Shown piece after piece: positions 37,716 through 46,091 of a DNA stretch of 64,000 bases. The stretch is taken from NCBI RefSeq assembly GCF_014042345.1, contig NZ_JACEZT010000003.1:186001-250000 (forward strand), in the 5' to 3' direction. The notes beneath the pieces were generated by a model, which saw only the letters and a list, made by a program, of their open reading frames with translations, had not been told where the DNA came from and made no database searches. The DNA comes from Rugamonas brunnea (lineage in GTDB: Bacteria > Pseudomonadota > Gammaproteobacteria > Burkholderiales > Burkholderiaceae_D). Made by a program: the position numbers and the translations under genes. Position 1 is the first letter of the stretch, and each line of letters starts with the position of its first letter.

Positions 37716-38687
37716 TTACGGCTTGGCGGCAGCGGCTGTGGCGTCGGCGGTGGCCGCCACCTCGGCAGTGCCGGGGGTGTTGGACAGGCTCCAGATATAG
37801 GCAGCGAGCACATGGACCTTGCCTTCACCGAGGAACTCGCCAAAGGCCGGCATCGTATTGTTGCGGCCCTTGCGGATGGTTTCCATGATGGTTTCCAGAC
37901 TACCACCATAGAGCCAGATCTTGTCCGTCAGGTTAGGCGTGCCCAAGGCTTGGTTGCCATGCGCGTCGGCGCCGTGGCAGGCCATGCAGGCGCCAAACTT
38001 GGCCTTACCGAACACGGCCTTGATGGGGTCGTGCGTGGAACCGGACAAGCTCAGCACGTAGTTTGCCACGTTTTCGACATCCTTGTCTCCGCCCAGCGCC
38101 GCGCCCATCGGTGGCATCACGCCGTGACGGCCGCCCATGATGGTGGTCTTGATGATTTCGGGCGTGCCGCCGTGCAGCCAGTCCTTGTCGGTCAGGTTGG
38201 GGAAGCCCTTGTTGCCGCGGGCGTCGGAACCATGGCACTGCGCGCAGTAGGTCAGGAACAGGCGTTCGCCCATGGCGTGCGCCTTGGGATCGGCCGCCAC
38301 GGCCTTCAGGTCCTGCTTCAGGTACTGGTTGAACAGCGGGCCGTAGTCGTTCTCGGCCTGCTTCAGTTCCGCCGCGTGCTGGCCACCGGAAGTCCAGCCC
38401 AGGCTGCCCTTGTAGGTGCCCAGGCCCGGATACAGGAACAGGTAGGCCAGCGCGAAGATGATGGTGATGTAGAACAGGAACATCCACCAGCGGGGCATCG
38501 GGGTGTTCAGTTCCGTCAAGTCCTCGTCCCAGATGTGGCCGGTGGTGCCGACCGGACCGTCGTGTTGCTGGTTCGGGTCGGCCTTGATCTTGGACTGCGA
38601 GTACAGCAGGATGGCGCAGCCGAACACGCCCAGCATGGTCAGGACGACGATGTAAATGTTCCAGAAACCGCTGGTGAAATCAGACAT
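37716..38687 (-). CDS. ccoP: cbb3 oxidase diheme subunit CcoP
   Basis: 323-residue membrane-anchored diheme cytochrome c, electron entry subunit. The N-terminal spans (SGFWNIYIVVLTMLGVFGCA and MPRWWMFLFYITIIFALAYL) are followed by two class I cytochrome domains with heme motifs CAQCH and CMACH. I use the ATG ending at 38687, with GAGGAG 9 bases upstream, rather than the longer frame to 38735. Its start overlaps the end of ccoQ by 8 bases, implying translational coupling. Confidence 0.96.
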   Translation of the reverse strand: MSDFTSGFWNIYIVVLTMLGVFGCAILLYSQSKIKADPNQQHDGPVGTTGHIWDEDLTELNTPMPRWWMFLFYITIIFALAYLFLYPGLGTYKGSLGWTSGGQHAAELKQAENDYGPLFNQYLKQDLKAVAADPKAHAMGERLFLTYCAQCHGSDARGNKGFPNLTDKDWLHGGTPEIIKTTIMGGRHGVMPPMGAALGGDKDVENVANYVLSLSGSTHDPIKAVFGKAKFGACMACHGADAHGNQALGTPNLTDKIWLYGGSLETIMETIRKGRNNTMPAFGEFLGEGKVHVLAAYIWSLSNTPGTAEVAATADATAAAAKP

Positions 38688-38847
38688 GGGTATGCTCCTC
38701 GTCATCGGCGAACGGCAGTTGGGCTGCGGTCGCATAGGCGGATGCGCGGTGGCCCGAATAGGTCCACCACAAGATGCCGACGAAGGTGATGAAGGAGATC
38801 ACCGTCATCACGCTGCTGGCGTTATCAAAAATGGTCTCGAGTGCCAT
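38680..38847 (-). CDS. ccoQ: cbb3 oxidase small subunit CcoQ
   Basis: 55-residue single-span protein read from the minus strand: MALETIFDNASSVMTVISF, then FVGILWWTYSGHR and an acidic, His-containing tail. This is the CcoQ/FixQ pattern (WWTYS), a subunit that stabilises the cbb3 complex. It lies between ccoO (2 bases away) and ccoP (8-base overlap). It is too short for ordinary gene-length cut-offs but position and motif are convincing. Confidence 0.93.
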   Translation of the reverse strand: MALETIFDNASSVMTVISFITFVGILWWTYSGHRASAYATAAQLPFADDEEHTHV

Positions 38848-38849
38848 GA

Positions 38850-39464
38850 CTAGTTCCTCGTCTTGATTGCGGTACCCAGGCCTTGCAGGTAGGCGATCAG
38901 GGCATCTTCTTCAGTCTTGTCTTTCAGCTCGTCCGGTGCGGCGGCGATCTCCGCGTCGCTGTACGGATGGCCCAGCTTGCGCAGCGCGCGCATCTTGGGC
39001 TGGATCTCCGAAGGATCGAGCTTGTTCTGCGACAGCCATGGGTAGTTCGGCATGTTCGACTCGGGCACCACGTCACGTGGATTGTTCAAGTGCGTCTTGT
39101 GCCATTCGTCGCTGTAGCGGCCGCCCACGCGGGCCAGGTCCGGGCCGGTGCGCTTGGAACCCCACTGGAACGGACGGTCGTACACGTACTCGCCGGCCAC
39201 CGAGTAGTGGCCATAGCGTTCCGTTTCAGCGCGGAACGGGCGGATCATCTGCGAGTGGCAGTTGTAGCAGCCTTCGCGCACATAGATGTCGCGGCCCGTC
39301 AGGCGCAGCGCCGAGTAGGGTTTCAGGCCGGCCACCGGTTCGGTGGTCGACTTCTGGAAGAACAGGGGGATGATCTCGACCGCGCCGCCCACGCTGACCA
39401 CCAGCGTGACCAGGGCGATCAGCAGCCAGGGCTTGGTCTCGATCCATTCATGCGTAAATTTCAT
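38850..39464 (-). CDS. ccoO: cbb3 oxidase monoheme subunit CcoO
   Basis: 204-residue membrane-anchored cytochrome c. One N-terminal span ([20 protein letters not shown]) precedes [20 protein letters not shown], the CcoO heme-binding signature, and [16 protein letters not shown]. It passes electrons from CcoP to the catalytic subunit. It lies 15 bases downstream of ccoN. Confidence 0.96.
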   Translation of the reverse strand: MKFTHEWIETKPWLLIALVTLVVSVGGAVEIIPLFFQKSTTEPVAGLKPYSALRLTGRDIYVREGCYNCHSQMIRPFRAETERYGHYSVAGEYVYDRPFQWGSKRTGPDLARVGGRYSDEWHKTHLNNPRDVVPESNMPNYPWLSQNKLDPSEIQPKMRALRKLGHPYSDAEIAAAPDELKDKTEEDALIAYLQGLGTAIKTRN

Positions 39465-39479
39465 TTGTCGGCTCCAGGG

Positions 39480-40907
39480 TTAGGCGTGCTTGGTGGCCAG
39501 CGCGGGGATGCGGGCCACGGCCGTTTCCCGGTTGCGCAGCGTCATGTAGGTGTTGTAACCCATCAGGCACATGCCGGTCAGGTACAACAGGCCGCCCGAT
39601 ACGCGCACCACGTAGTACGGATAGGTGGCCTTGACGCCTTCCACGAAGGTGTAGGTCAGGGTGCCGTCCGGATTGACAGCGCGCCACATCAGGCCCTGCA
39701 TCACGCCGGCGATCCACATGGCGGCGATGTACAGCACGATGCCGATGGTGGCGACCCAGAAGTGCACGTCGATCAGCTTGGTGCTCCACATCTTTTGCTG
39801 GCCCGACAGGCGTGGCAGCAGGTAGTAGATCGAGCCCATGGTGATGAAGCCCACCCAGCCCAGTGCGCCGCCGTGAACGTGGGCGATGCCCCAGTCGGTG
39901 TAGTGCGACAGCGAGTTGACGGTCTTGATCGACATCATCGGGCCTTCGAAGGTGGCCATGCCGTAGAACGACAGCGAGACGATCATGAATTTCAGGATAG
40001 GGTCGGTACGCAGTTTGTGCCATGCGCCCGACAGCGTCATGATACCGTTGATCATGCCACCCCACGACGGTGCCAGCAGGATCAGCGAGAACACCATGCC
40101 CAGCGACTGGGTCCAGTCAGGCAGCGCGGTGTAGTGCAGGTGGTGTGGGCCGGCCCACATGTAGGTGAAGATCAGGGCCCAGAAGTGCACGATCGACAGG
40201 CGATACGAGTACACGGGACGCTCGGCCTGCTTGGGGATGAAGTAGTAGACCATGCCCAGGTAGCCGGCCGTGAGGATGAAGCCCACGGCGTTGTGGCCAT
40301 ACCACCACTGGATCATGGCGTCCTGCACACCGGCGTAGGCCGAGTAGGACTTGAAGGCCGACACTGGCAGGCTGGCGCCGTTAACGACGTGCAGCAGCGT
40401 CACCGCCAGGATGTAGCCACCGAAGAACCAGTTGGCCACGTAGATGTGCTTGACCTTGCGGGTGATCAGGGTGCCGAAGAACACGGTGGCGTAGGCCACC
40501 CACACGACGGCGATCAGGATGGTGATCGGCCATTCGAGCTCGGCGTATTCCTTGCCGCGGGTCAGGCCCATCGGCAGGGTGATCACGGCGGAGAGGATGA
40601 CGGCTTGCCAGCCCCAGAACGTGAAGGCGGCCAGCTTGTCAGAGAACAAACGCACCTGGCAGGTGCGTTGAACGACGTAATACGAGGTGGCGAACAGGCC
40701 ACTGACGCCAAAGGCGAAGATGACGGCATTGGTATGGAGCGGGCGTAGCCGTCCATACGTCAGCCAAGGGATGTCCAGGTTCAGAGCCGGCCATGCCAGC
40801 TGGGCGGCGACAATGACGCCTACCAGCATGCCCACTATGCCCCAGACTACCGTAGCGATCGCGAATTGCTTCACGACCTTGTAGTTGTAGTTCAGTGCTT
40901 GATCCAC
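39480..40907 (-). CDS. ccoN: cbb3 oxidase catalytic subunit CcoN
   Basis: 475-residue heme-copper oxidase with 12 spans that reduces oxygen at low concentration. The conserved histidines are visible: [13 protein letters not shown] (heme b), [10 protein letters not shown] (CuB region), GPHHLHYT, and [11 protein letters not shown] near the heme ligands. I set the start at a GTG (40905-40907) because AGGAG lies 8 bases upstream and the protein then begins with the family start [11 protein letters not shown]. The longer frame to 40946 runs through an FNR box. Two FNR sites lie in the 123-base gap to ccoS. Confidence 0.95.
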   Translation of the reverse strand: MDQALNYNYKVVKQFAIATVVWGIVGMLVGVIVAAQLAWPALNLDIPWLTYGRLRPLHTNAVIFAFGVSGLFATSYYVVQRTCQVRLFSDKLAAFTFWGWQAVILSAVITLPMGLTRGKEYAELEWPITILIAVVWVAYATVFFGTLITRKVKHIYVANWFFGGYILAVTLLHVVNGASLPVSAFKSYSAYAGVQDAMIQWWYGHNAVGFILTAGYLGMVYYFIPKQAERPVYSYRLSIVHFWALIFTYMWAGPHHLHYTALPDWTQSLGMVFSLILLAPSWGGMINGIMTLSGAWHKLRTDPILKFMIVSLSFYGMATFEGPMMSIKTVNSLSHYTDWGIAHVHGGALGWVGFITMGSIYYLLPRLSGQQKMWSTKLIDVHFWVATIGIVLYIAAMWIAGVMQGLMWRAVNPDGTLTYTFVEGVKATYPYYVVRVSGGLLYLTGMCLMGYNTYMTLRNRETAVARIPALATKHA

Positions 40908-40932
40908 TTGATGTTCTCCTGAGAACGCTTCG

Positions 40933-40946
40933 ATGATGTGGATCAA
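40933..40946. promoter_or_regulatory. FNR box 2 upstream of ccoN
   Basis: ATGAT-GTGG-ATCAA, 9 of 10 consensus positions of TTGAT-N4-ATCAA. Its centre is about 33 bases upstream of the ccoN start, 42 bases from the stronger box. Confidence 0.6.
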
Positions 40947-40974
40947 AGGGTACGAGGAAGGACTTCAAAAATCT

Positions 40975-40988
40975 TTGATTTGGATCAA
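40975..40988. promoter_or_regulatory. FNR box 1 upstream of ccoN
   Basis: TTGAT-TTGG-ATCAA, a perfect FNR/ANR dyad. Its centre is about 75 bases upstream of the ccoN GTG, the distance expected for a class II activator site with a short leader. The fnr gene is 5 kb away. Confidence 0.88.
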
Positions 40989-41030
40989 AATTGCCGGAAT
41001 GAAGCCATGTGGAGACGGGGCCACGAGATT

Positions 41031-41204
41031 TCAATCACTTTTTTTGTCGTCAGGGGCAGGCGGACGGTCATCGTCCTGCAACACGCGCAGGCCGGGGCCC
41101 ACCAGGTCGTCGAACTGGCCATGGTCGGCGGCCCGGAAGAACAGCCACAGGGCGCCGAACACCAGCAGCACGCTGAGGGGGATGAGCAGGTACAGGGCTT
41201 CCAT
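41031..41204 (-). CDS. ccoS: cbb3 oxidase assembly protein CcoS
   Basis: 57-residue single-span protein read from the minus strand: MEALYLLIPLSVLLVFGALW, then LFFRAADHGQFDDL, the CcoS signature, and an acidic tail. CcoS is needed for cofactor insertion into cbb3 oxidase together with CcoI. It starts 30 bases after the ccoI stop. Confidence 0.92.
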   Translation of the reverse strand: MEALYLLIPLSVLLVFGALWLFFRAADHGQFDDLVGPGLRVLQDDDRPPAPDDKKSD

Positions 41205-41234
41205 GATGGCGAATGAATAATCTTTTAAAAATGA

Positions 41235-43787
41235 TCAGGCGCGCCGCAGCCGCACGGCGTTGAGCACCACCACGGCCGAGCTGATCGCCATGCCGGCGCC
41301 CGACAGCCAGGGATTGAGCCAGCCCAGCGCGGCGGCCGGGATCGCCACCAGATTGTACAGCGTGGCCCAGGCCAGGTTCTGGCGGATCACGGCCATGGTG
41401 GCGCGCGCCGTGCGGGCCGTGCCGGCCACCGCGTCGAGCGAACCGGACAGCAGCACCGCGTCGGCCTGGGCCTGCGCCAGCGCCGCGCCCGAGCCCATCG
41501 CGAACGACACGTTGGCCGCGCGCAGCACGGCCGCGTCGTTGATGCCGTCGCCCACCATGGCCACCACGGCGCCGTCCGCTTGCAGTTTTTGCACATAGGC
41601 CAGCTTGTCGGCCGGCAGGCAACCGCCCTGCGCCTCCGTGATGCCGAGCGCTTCGGCCACGTGGCGGGTCAGGCCCGGCGTGTCGCCGCTCAGCAGCACC
41701 ACCGTCTTGCCGGCGGCGCGGAAATAGTCGACCGTGGCGCGCGCGTCCTCGCGCAGCGCGTCCTGCAACAGGAAGCAGGCCAGCCAGCCTTGCGCGCTGC
41801 CGAGGAACACGGCCGTGGTGCCGGGCGCGCCGGCCACCAGCGGACCGTCGCCGTTGGGCCCGGCCAGGCCCGCCACGAAGGCCGCGTTGCCTAACCGGTA
41901 AAGTTGTCCATCCACCATGCCGGCCAGGCCCTGGCCCGGCGTTTCCTCCACTTGCGTCGCATTCCACGGCAAGGGGCCGTCGGCCGCCGCCGCCAGCGCG
42001 CGCGCCAGCGGGTGGGCGCTCGACGCTTCCAGCGCGGCGGCGATCTGCACGCAGTGGGCGCGGCGCGCGCCGCCATACAGCAGCACGTCCTGCAGCACGG
42101 GTTTGCCCACGGTCAGGGTGCCGGTCTTGTCGAACACGATGTGGGTGGCGCGGTGCAGCGTTTCCAGCGTTTGCGGGCCCACGGCCAGCACGCCGCGCCG
42201 CAGCAGCCGGTCACCGGCCGCTGCCAGCGCCGTCGGCGTGGCCAGCGACAACGCGCACGGGCACGACACCACCAGCACGGCGATCGCCACCGGCCAGGCG
42301 CGCGACGGGTCGTACCAATACCAGAAGCCGAAACTGAGCAGCGCGAAGACCAGCAGCGCCGTCACGAAATGGGCGGCCGCCTTGTCGGCCCACAGGGCGA
42401 TGCGCGGCTTGCCCTGGCCGGCCCGCTCCACCAGCCGGATCAGGTCCGACAGGGTGCTGTCGCGCGCCGTGCGCGTGACGCGCGCCAGCACGGCGCGGCT
42501 GGCGTTGATGGCGCCGCCGGGCACGGCCTCGCCCACGTGCTTGAGCTGGGGCGCGCTCTCGCCCGTCAGCAGCGAGACGTCGAACGCCGTGTCGGCGTCG
42601 AGCAGCACGCAGTCGGCCGCCACCGCCTCGCCCGGCTTGACGAGGATCACGTCGCCCACGGCCAGCGTGGCGGCCGGCACCACGGCGCCGTCCAGTTGTT
42701 GCGGATAGCCGGCCACGCGGGTGGCCGAGGCCGGCAGCGCGTGGTGCAGCCGCTGCAACGCGCCGGCCGCCTTGCGCCGCGCCTGCAGCTCCAGGTAGCG
42801 GCTGCACAGCAGCAGGAAGATGAACATGGTGACGGAATCGAAATACACCTCGCCCGTGCCGCGCCACGTCGCCACGAGGCTGGCGCCGAAGGCGGCCACG
42901 ATGCCCAGCGTGACGGGCACGTCCATGCCCGGCACCCGGGCCCGCAGGCTGGACAGCGCGCCGCGGTAGAACGGCAGCGCCGAATAGCAGACCGCCGGCA
43001 GCGTCAGCAGCAGGCTGGCCCAGCGCATCAGGGCCGCCATGGCCGGTTCCAGCGTGCCGTCGTCGCCGGCCAGGTAGGCCGGCGCCACGTACATCATCAC
43101 CTGCATCATAGCCAGGCCGGCCACGAACAGCTGGCGGCCCAGGGTCTTGACGGCGCGCTGCAACTGCTCGCCGTGGCGGCCCGCCTCGTACGGGTAGGCC
43201 GTGTAACCGACTTCGCGCACGGCTTGCAGGATCCGGGCCGGCTCGCACAGCGAGGGGTCCCAGCGCACGTGGAGGGTTTCCGTGGCCACGTTCAGGTTCG
43301 CTTCGATCACGCCCGGCTGTTGTTGCAGGCGGCGTTCGATCAGCCACACGCAGGCGGCGCAGCGGATGCCCTCCACCGACAGGGCGGCGGCACGGCCATC
43401 TTCGCAGTCGGCGAAACGCGGATCGGCGTTGGTGTAGAGCTGCAGTTCGGGCGGCACCAGCTGGTCGGCGCTGGCGGTGGCGCCGAACTCGGTGCGGTCG
43501 CGGTAGTAGGCGCTCTGGCCGATGTCGACGATCGCCTGCGCCACGCTGGCGCAGCCGGGGCAGCACATGGCCCGGTCCACGTCATCGATGCGCACCGACC
43601 AGCGGCCGTCGCGCGGCAGCGGCAGGCCGCAGTGGAAGCAACCGGCCGGCGCGTTGGCAGCCGTGGCCATGGTCGCGTCTGCACCCGCGCCTGCGCGTGG
43701 CGCACCGCTGTCCATGACGGTGGGCGCCATGGCCGGTCCCGCCGGGGTGATTTCCGGCACGCTGCGTCGTTCAGTGCTGATGCTCAT
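41235..43787 (-). CDS. ccoI: Copper-exporting P1B-type ATPase CcoI (FixI)
   Basis: 850-residue P-type ATPase that supplies copper for cbb3 assembly. The N terminus has a Cys-rich segment (CFHCGLPLP and CCPGC) and a heavy-metal-associated domain with GIRCAACVWLIERR. The membrane CPC is in VVSCPCALSLATPTALA. The phosphorylation site DKTGTLTVGKP, actuator LLTGES and hinge MVGDGINDAAVLRAA are intact. I start at the ATG ending at 43787, with AAGGAAA upstream; the longer frame overlaps the preceding gene. Confidence 0.95.
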   Translation of the reverse strand: MSISTERRSVPEITPAGPAMAPTVMDSGAPRAGAGADATMATAANAPAGCFHCGLPLPRDGRWSVRIDDVDRAMCCPGCASVAQAIVDIGQSAYYRDRTEFGATASADQLVPPELQLYTNADPRFADCEDGRAAALSVEGIRCAACVWLIERRLQQQPGVIEANLNVATETLHVRWDPSLCEPARILQAVREVGYTAYPYEAGRHGEQLQRAVKTLGRQLFVAGLAMMQVMMYVAPAYLAGDDGTLEPAMAALMRWASLLLTLPAVCYSALPFYRGALSSLRARVPGMDVPVTLGIVAAFGASLVATWRGTGEVYFDSVTMFIFLLLCSRYLELQARRKAAGALQRLHHALPASATRVAGYPQQLDGAVVPAATLAVGDVILVKPGEAVAADCVLLDADTAFDVSLLTGESAPQLKHVGEAVPGGAINASRAVLARVTRTARDSTLSDLIRLVERAGQGKPRIALWADKAAAHFVTALLVFALLSFGFWYWYDPSRAWPVAIAVLVVSCPCALSLATPTALAAAGDRLLRRGVLAVGPQTLETLHRATHIVFDKTGTLTVGKPVLQDVLLYGGARRAHCVQIAAALEASSAHPLARALAAAADGPLPWNATQVEETPGQGLAGMVDGQLYRLGNAAFVAGLAGPNGDGPLVAGAPGTTAVFLGSAQGWLACFLLQDALREDARATVDYFRAAGKTVVLLSGDTPGLTRHVAEALGITEAQGGCLPADKLAYVQKLQADGAVVAMVGDGINDAAVLRAANVSFAMGSGAALAQAQADAVLLSGSLDAVAGTARTARATMAVIRQNLAWATLYNLVAIPAAALGWLNPWLSGAGMAISSAVVVLNAVRLRRA

Positions 43788-43807
43788 GTTGAGGTTTCCT
43801 TGCCGCT

Positions 43808-44581
43808 TCACGGATGACCCGTCAAGCATAGCGCATCGAGCCAGCCCAGCGAGGCGCCATGGCTGGCGCGCACCAGGCCCAGCACGCCAAAGCCCAGCAC
43901 CAGCAAGCCGCAGGCGATGCGCACTTTGCGCTGTTGCAGACGGGCCCGCACGCCGGCGCCCATCAGGCCCAGCGTGACCAGCATGGGCAGGGTGCCCAGG
44001 CCGAACGCCAGCATGACGGCCGCGCCGTCCAGGGCCGAGCCGCTCAGCAGGGCTGTCAGCAGCACGCTGTAGACCATGCCGCACGGTACCCAGCCCCACA
44101 GCCCGCCCAGCGCCAGCGCCTTGAGCTGGCTATCCATGGGCAGCAGCAGCTTGAGCAGCGGTTGCACCCGGCGCCACACGATCTGGCCCGCGCTTTCCAC
44201 GTGGGCCAGGCCGCGCCACGCATCCATCAGGTACAGGCCCAGCGCCACCAGCATCAGGTTGGCCAGCCAGTAGAACGCCAGTTGCAGCGTGGCCAGTCTG
44301 GCAAGGCTGGCGGCGCCTTGCGCCAGGCCGCCGGCCAAGGCGCCGGCCACCATGTAGCTGCTGATGCGGCCCGTGTTGTAGGCGGCCACGCGCAGCAGGC
44401 GCTGGCCGGCCGGCGCCAGCGACGCGGCGGGGGTAATGGCGATCACGCGCGCGGGCGGTGGCGTCGGTGCGCGCGGGGCGGTGGCCGACAGCGCGCTGAC
44501 GATGCCGCCGCACATGCCGATGCAATGCACGCTGCCGGCCAGGCCGACAGCGAACACGGACAACAGGTGCGCGCCATTCAT
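43808..44581 (-). CDS. Sulfite exporter TauE/SafE-family membrane protein of the cbb3 cluster
   Basis: 257-residue polytopic membrane protein of the SafE/UreH-like (DsbD_2-type) family. The first span contains GLAGSVHCIGMCGGIVSAL, and GLWGWVPCGMVYSVLLTAL is the second conserved half-motif; both carry Cys-containing signatures of this family. In betaproteobacteria such a gene commonly sits between ccoI and hemN and is thought to help metal or redox handling during oxidase assembly; that role is inferred. Gaps to the neighbours are 10 and 20 bases. Confidence 0.85.
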   Translation of the reverse strand: MNGAHLLSVFAVGLAGSVHCIGMCGGIVSALSATAPRAPTPPPARVIAITPAASLAPAGQRLLRVAAYNTGRISSYMVAGALAGGLAQGAASLARLATLQLAFYWLANLMLVALGLYLMDAWRGLAHVESAGQIVWRRVQPLLKLLLPMDSQLKALALGGLWGWVPCGMVYSVLLTALLSGSALDGAAVMLAFGLGTLPMLVTLGLMGAGVRARLQQRKVRIACGLLVLGFGVLGLVRASHGASLGWLDALCLTGHP

Positions 44582-44591
44582 GGTGAACCGC

Positions 44592-46046
44592 TCAGATGGT
44601 GCGCGAGAAGCGCAGCGGCTGGCCCGGCTGCGGCTGCGTGCGCGCCATGCGCAGGTAGCGGTCGAACACCATGCAGATGTTGCGGATCAGCAGCCGGCCC
44701 TTGGGCGTGACGCTCAGCCAGTGCGGCTCCAGCGTGACCAGGCCGTCCTGTTCCAGCGGCGCCAGCGCTTCGAGCTCGGTGGCGAAATAGGTGCGGAAGT
44801 CGATCGGGTAGGCTTGTTCGATGGAGTCGATCGACAGTTCGAAATTACACATCAACATCTGGATGATGATACGGCGCAGCAGGTCGTCGCTGGTCAGCTT
44901 GATGCCGCGCGCCACGGGCAGCTTGCCCTCGTCCAGTTTTTCGTAATAGGCGTCCAGCGTCTTCTCGTTCTGGCTGTAGGTGGCGCCCACGGCGCTGATG
45001 GCCGACACGCCGCAGGCCACCAGGTCCGATTCCGCGTGGGTCGAATAACCCTGGAAGTTGCGGTGCAGCCGGCCCTGGCGCTGGGCCACGGCCAGGTCGT
45101 CGGTCGGCTTGGCGAAGTGGTCCATGCCGATGTAGACGTAGCCGGCCGCGCTCAGGCGGCGGATGCACAGCGCCAGCATGTCGAGCTTGACGGCCGACGG
45201 CGGCAGATCCGCTTCCAGGATGCGGCGCTGCGGCTTGAACAGGTGCGGCATGTGGGCGTAGTTGTACAGCGCGATGCGGTCCGGGCTGGCCGCGATCACC
45301 TGCTCCAGCGTGCGCGCCATGCTGTCCATGTTCTGCTTGGGCAGGCCGTAGATCAGGTCGATGCTGATGGAGCGGAAGCCGGCGTCGCGCGCGGCCTGCA
45401 TCACGGCCAGCGTGTCCTCGGCCGGCTGGATGCGGTTCACGGCTTGCTGCACGTCGGGGTCGAAATCCTGCACGCCCAGGCTGATGCGGTTGAAGCCTTG
45501 CGAGCGCAGCGACTGCACCCGCTCGCGGCTGACCGTGCGCGGGTCGATCTCGATCGAGTATTCGCCGATGTCGTCGGGCGCGAACTCGAAGTGGTGGCGC
45601 AGGTGGGCCATCAGGTCGTCCATCTGGCGGTCGCTCAGGTAGGTCGGCGTGCCGCCGCCGAAGTGCAGCTGCTCGATGTGGTTCATGCCCGAGAACAGCT
45701 TGCCCTGCATCTCAATTTCCTGCTTCAGGTAGCTGAGATAGGTGGCGGCCTTGCTGCGGTCCTTGGTGACGATCTTGTTGCATGCGCAGTAATAGCAGAT
45801 CGTGTCGCAGAACGGGATATGGATGTACAGCGACAGCGGGCGGCGGCCGCCGCGCATGCGCAGGCCGGCGATGGCTTCCAGGTAGTTACCGTAGCCGAAG
45901 TCCTCGCTGAAGCGGTCGGCCGTGGGATACGAGGTGTAGCGGGGGCCGGACTGGCTCAGCTTGCCGATGATGTCAGCGTCGAACTGCACCGTCGGGAAGT
46001 ACGCGACGCTGGATGAGGCGCCGGCTGCGGTAGGGGACATGATCAT
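44592..46046 (-). CDS. hemN: Oxygen-independent coproporphyrinogen III oxidase HemN
   Basis: Radical-SAM enzyme making protoporphyrinogen IX without oxygen, 484 residues. The cluster motif is IHIPFCDTICYYCACNK (CxxxCxxC), preceded by RYTSYPTADRF and followed by HFGGGTPTYL, all classical HemN motifs; the C-terminal HemN domain is present. It is part of the minus-strand run from the chemoreceptor to ccoS, supplying heme for the oxidase under low oxygen. Confidence 0.96.
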   Translation of the reverse strand: MIMSPTAAGASSSVAYFPTVQFDADIIGKLSQSGPRYTSYPTADRFSEDFGYGNYLEAIAGLRMRGGRRPLSLYIHIPFCDTICYYCACNKIVTKDRSKAATYLSYLKQEIEMQGKLFSGMNHIEQLHFGGGTPTYLSDRQMDDLMAHLRHHFEFAPDDIGEYSIEIDPRTVSRERVQSLRSQGFNRISLGVQDFDPDVQQAVNRIQPAEDTLAVMQAARDAGFRSISIDLIYGLPKQNMDSMARTLEQVIAASPDRIALYNYAHMPHLFKPQRRILEADLPPSAVKLDMLALCIRRLSAAGYVYIGMDHFAKPTDDLAVAQRQGRLHRNFQGYSTHAESDLVACGVSAISAVGATYSQNEKTLDAYYEKLDEGKLPVARGIKLTSDDLLRRIIIQMLMCNFELSIDSIEQAYPIDFRTYFATELEALAPLEQDGLVTLEPHWLSVTPKGRLLIRNICMVFDRYLRMARTQPQPGQPLRFSRTI

Positions 46047-46091
46047 TTCTGCTATCTAACTAACGGTGCGGTGAAGTCAAAAGGTGCGCGT

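Noticed and set aside
36339-38789. 816-codon open frame on the plus strand
   Set aside because: Antisense of ccoG and ccoP, both certain genes with intact motifs.
38883-40748. 621-codon open frame on the plus strand
   Set aside because: Antisense of ccoO and ccoN; composition typical of a shadow frame.
41235-44099. 954-residue version of CcoI
   Set aside because: The first 104 codons overlap the SafE-like gene in another frame; a good ribosome-binding site supports the start at 43787.
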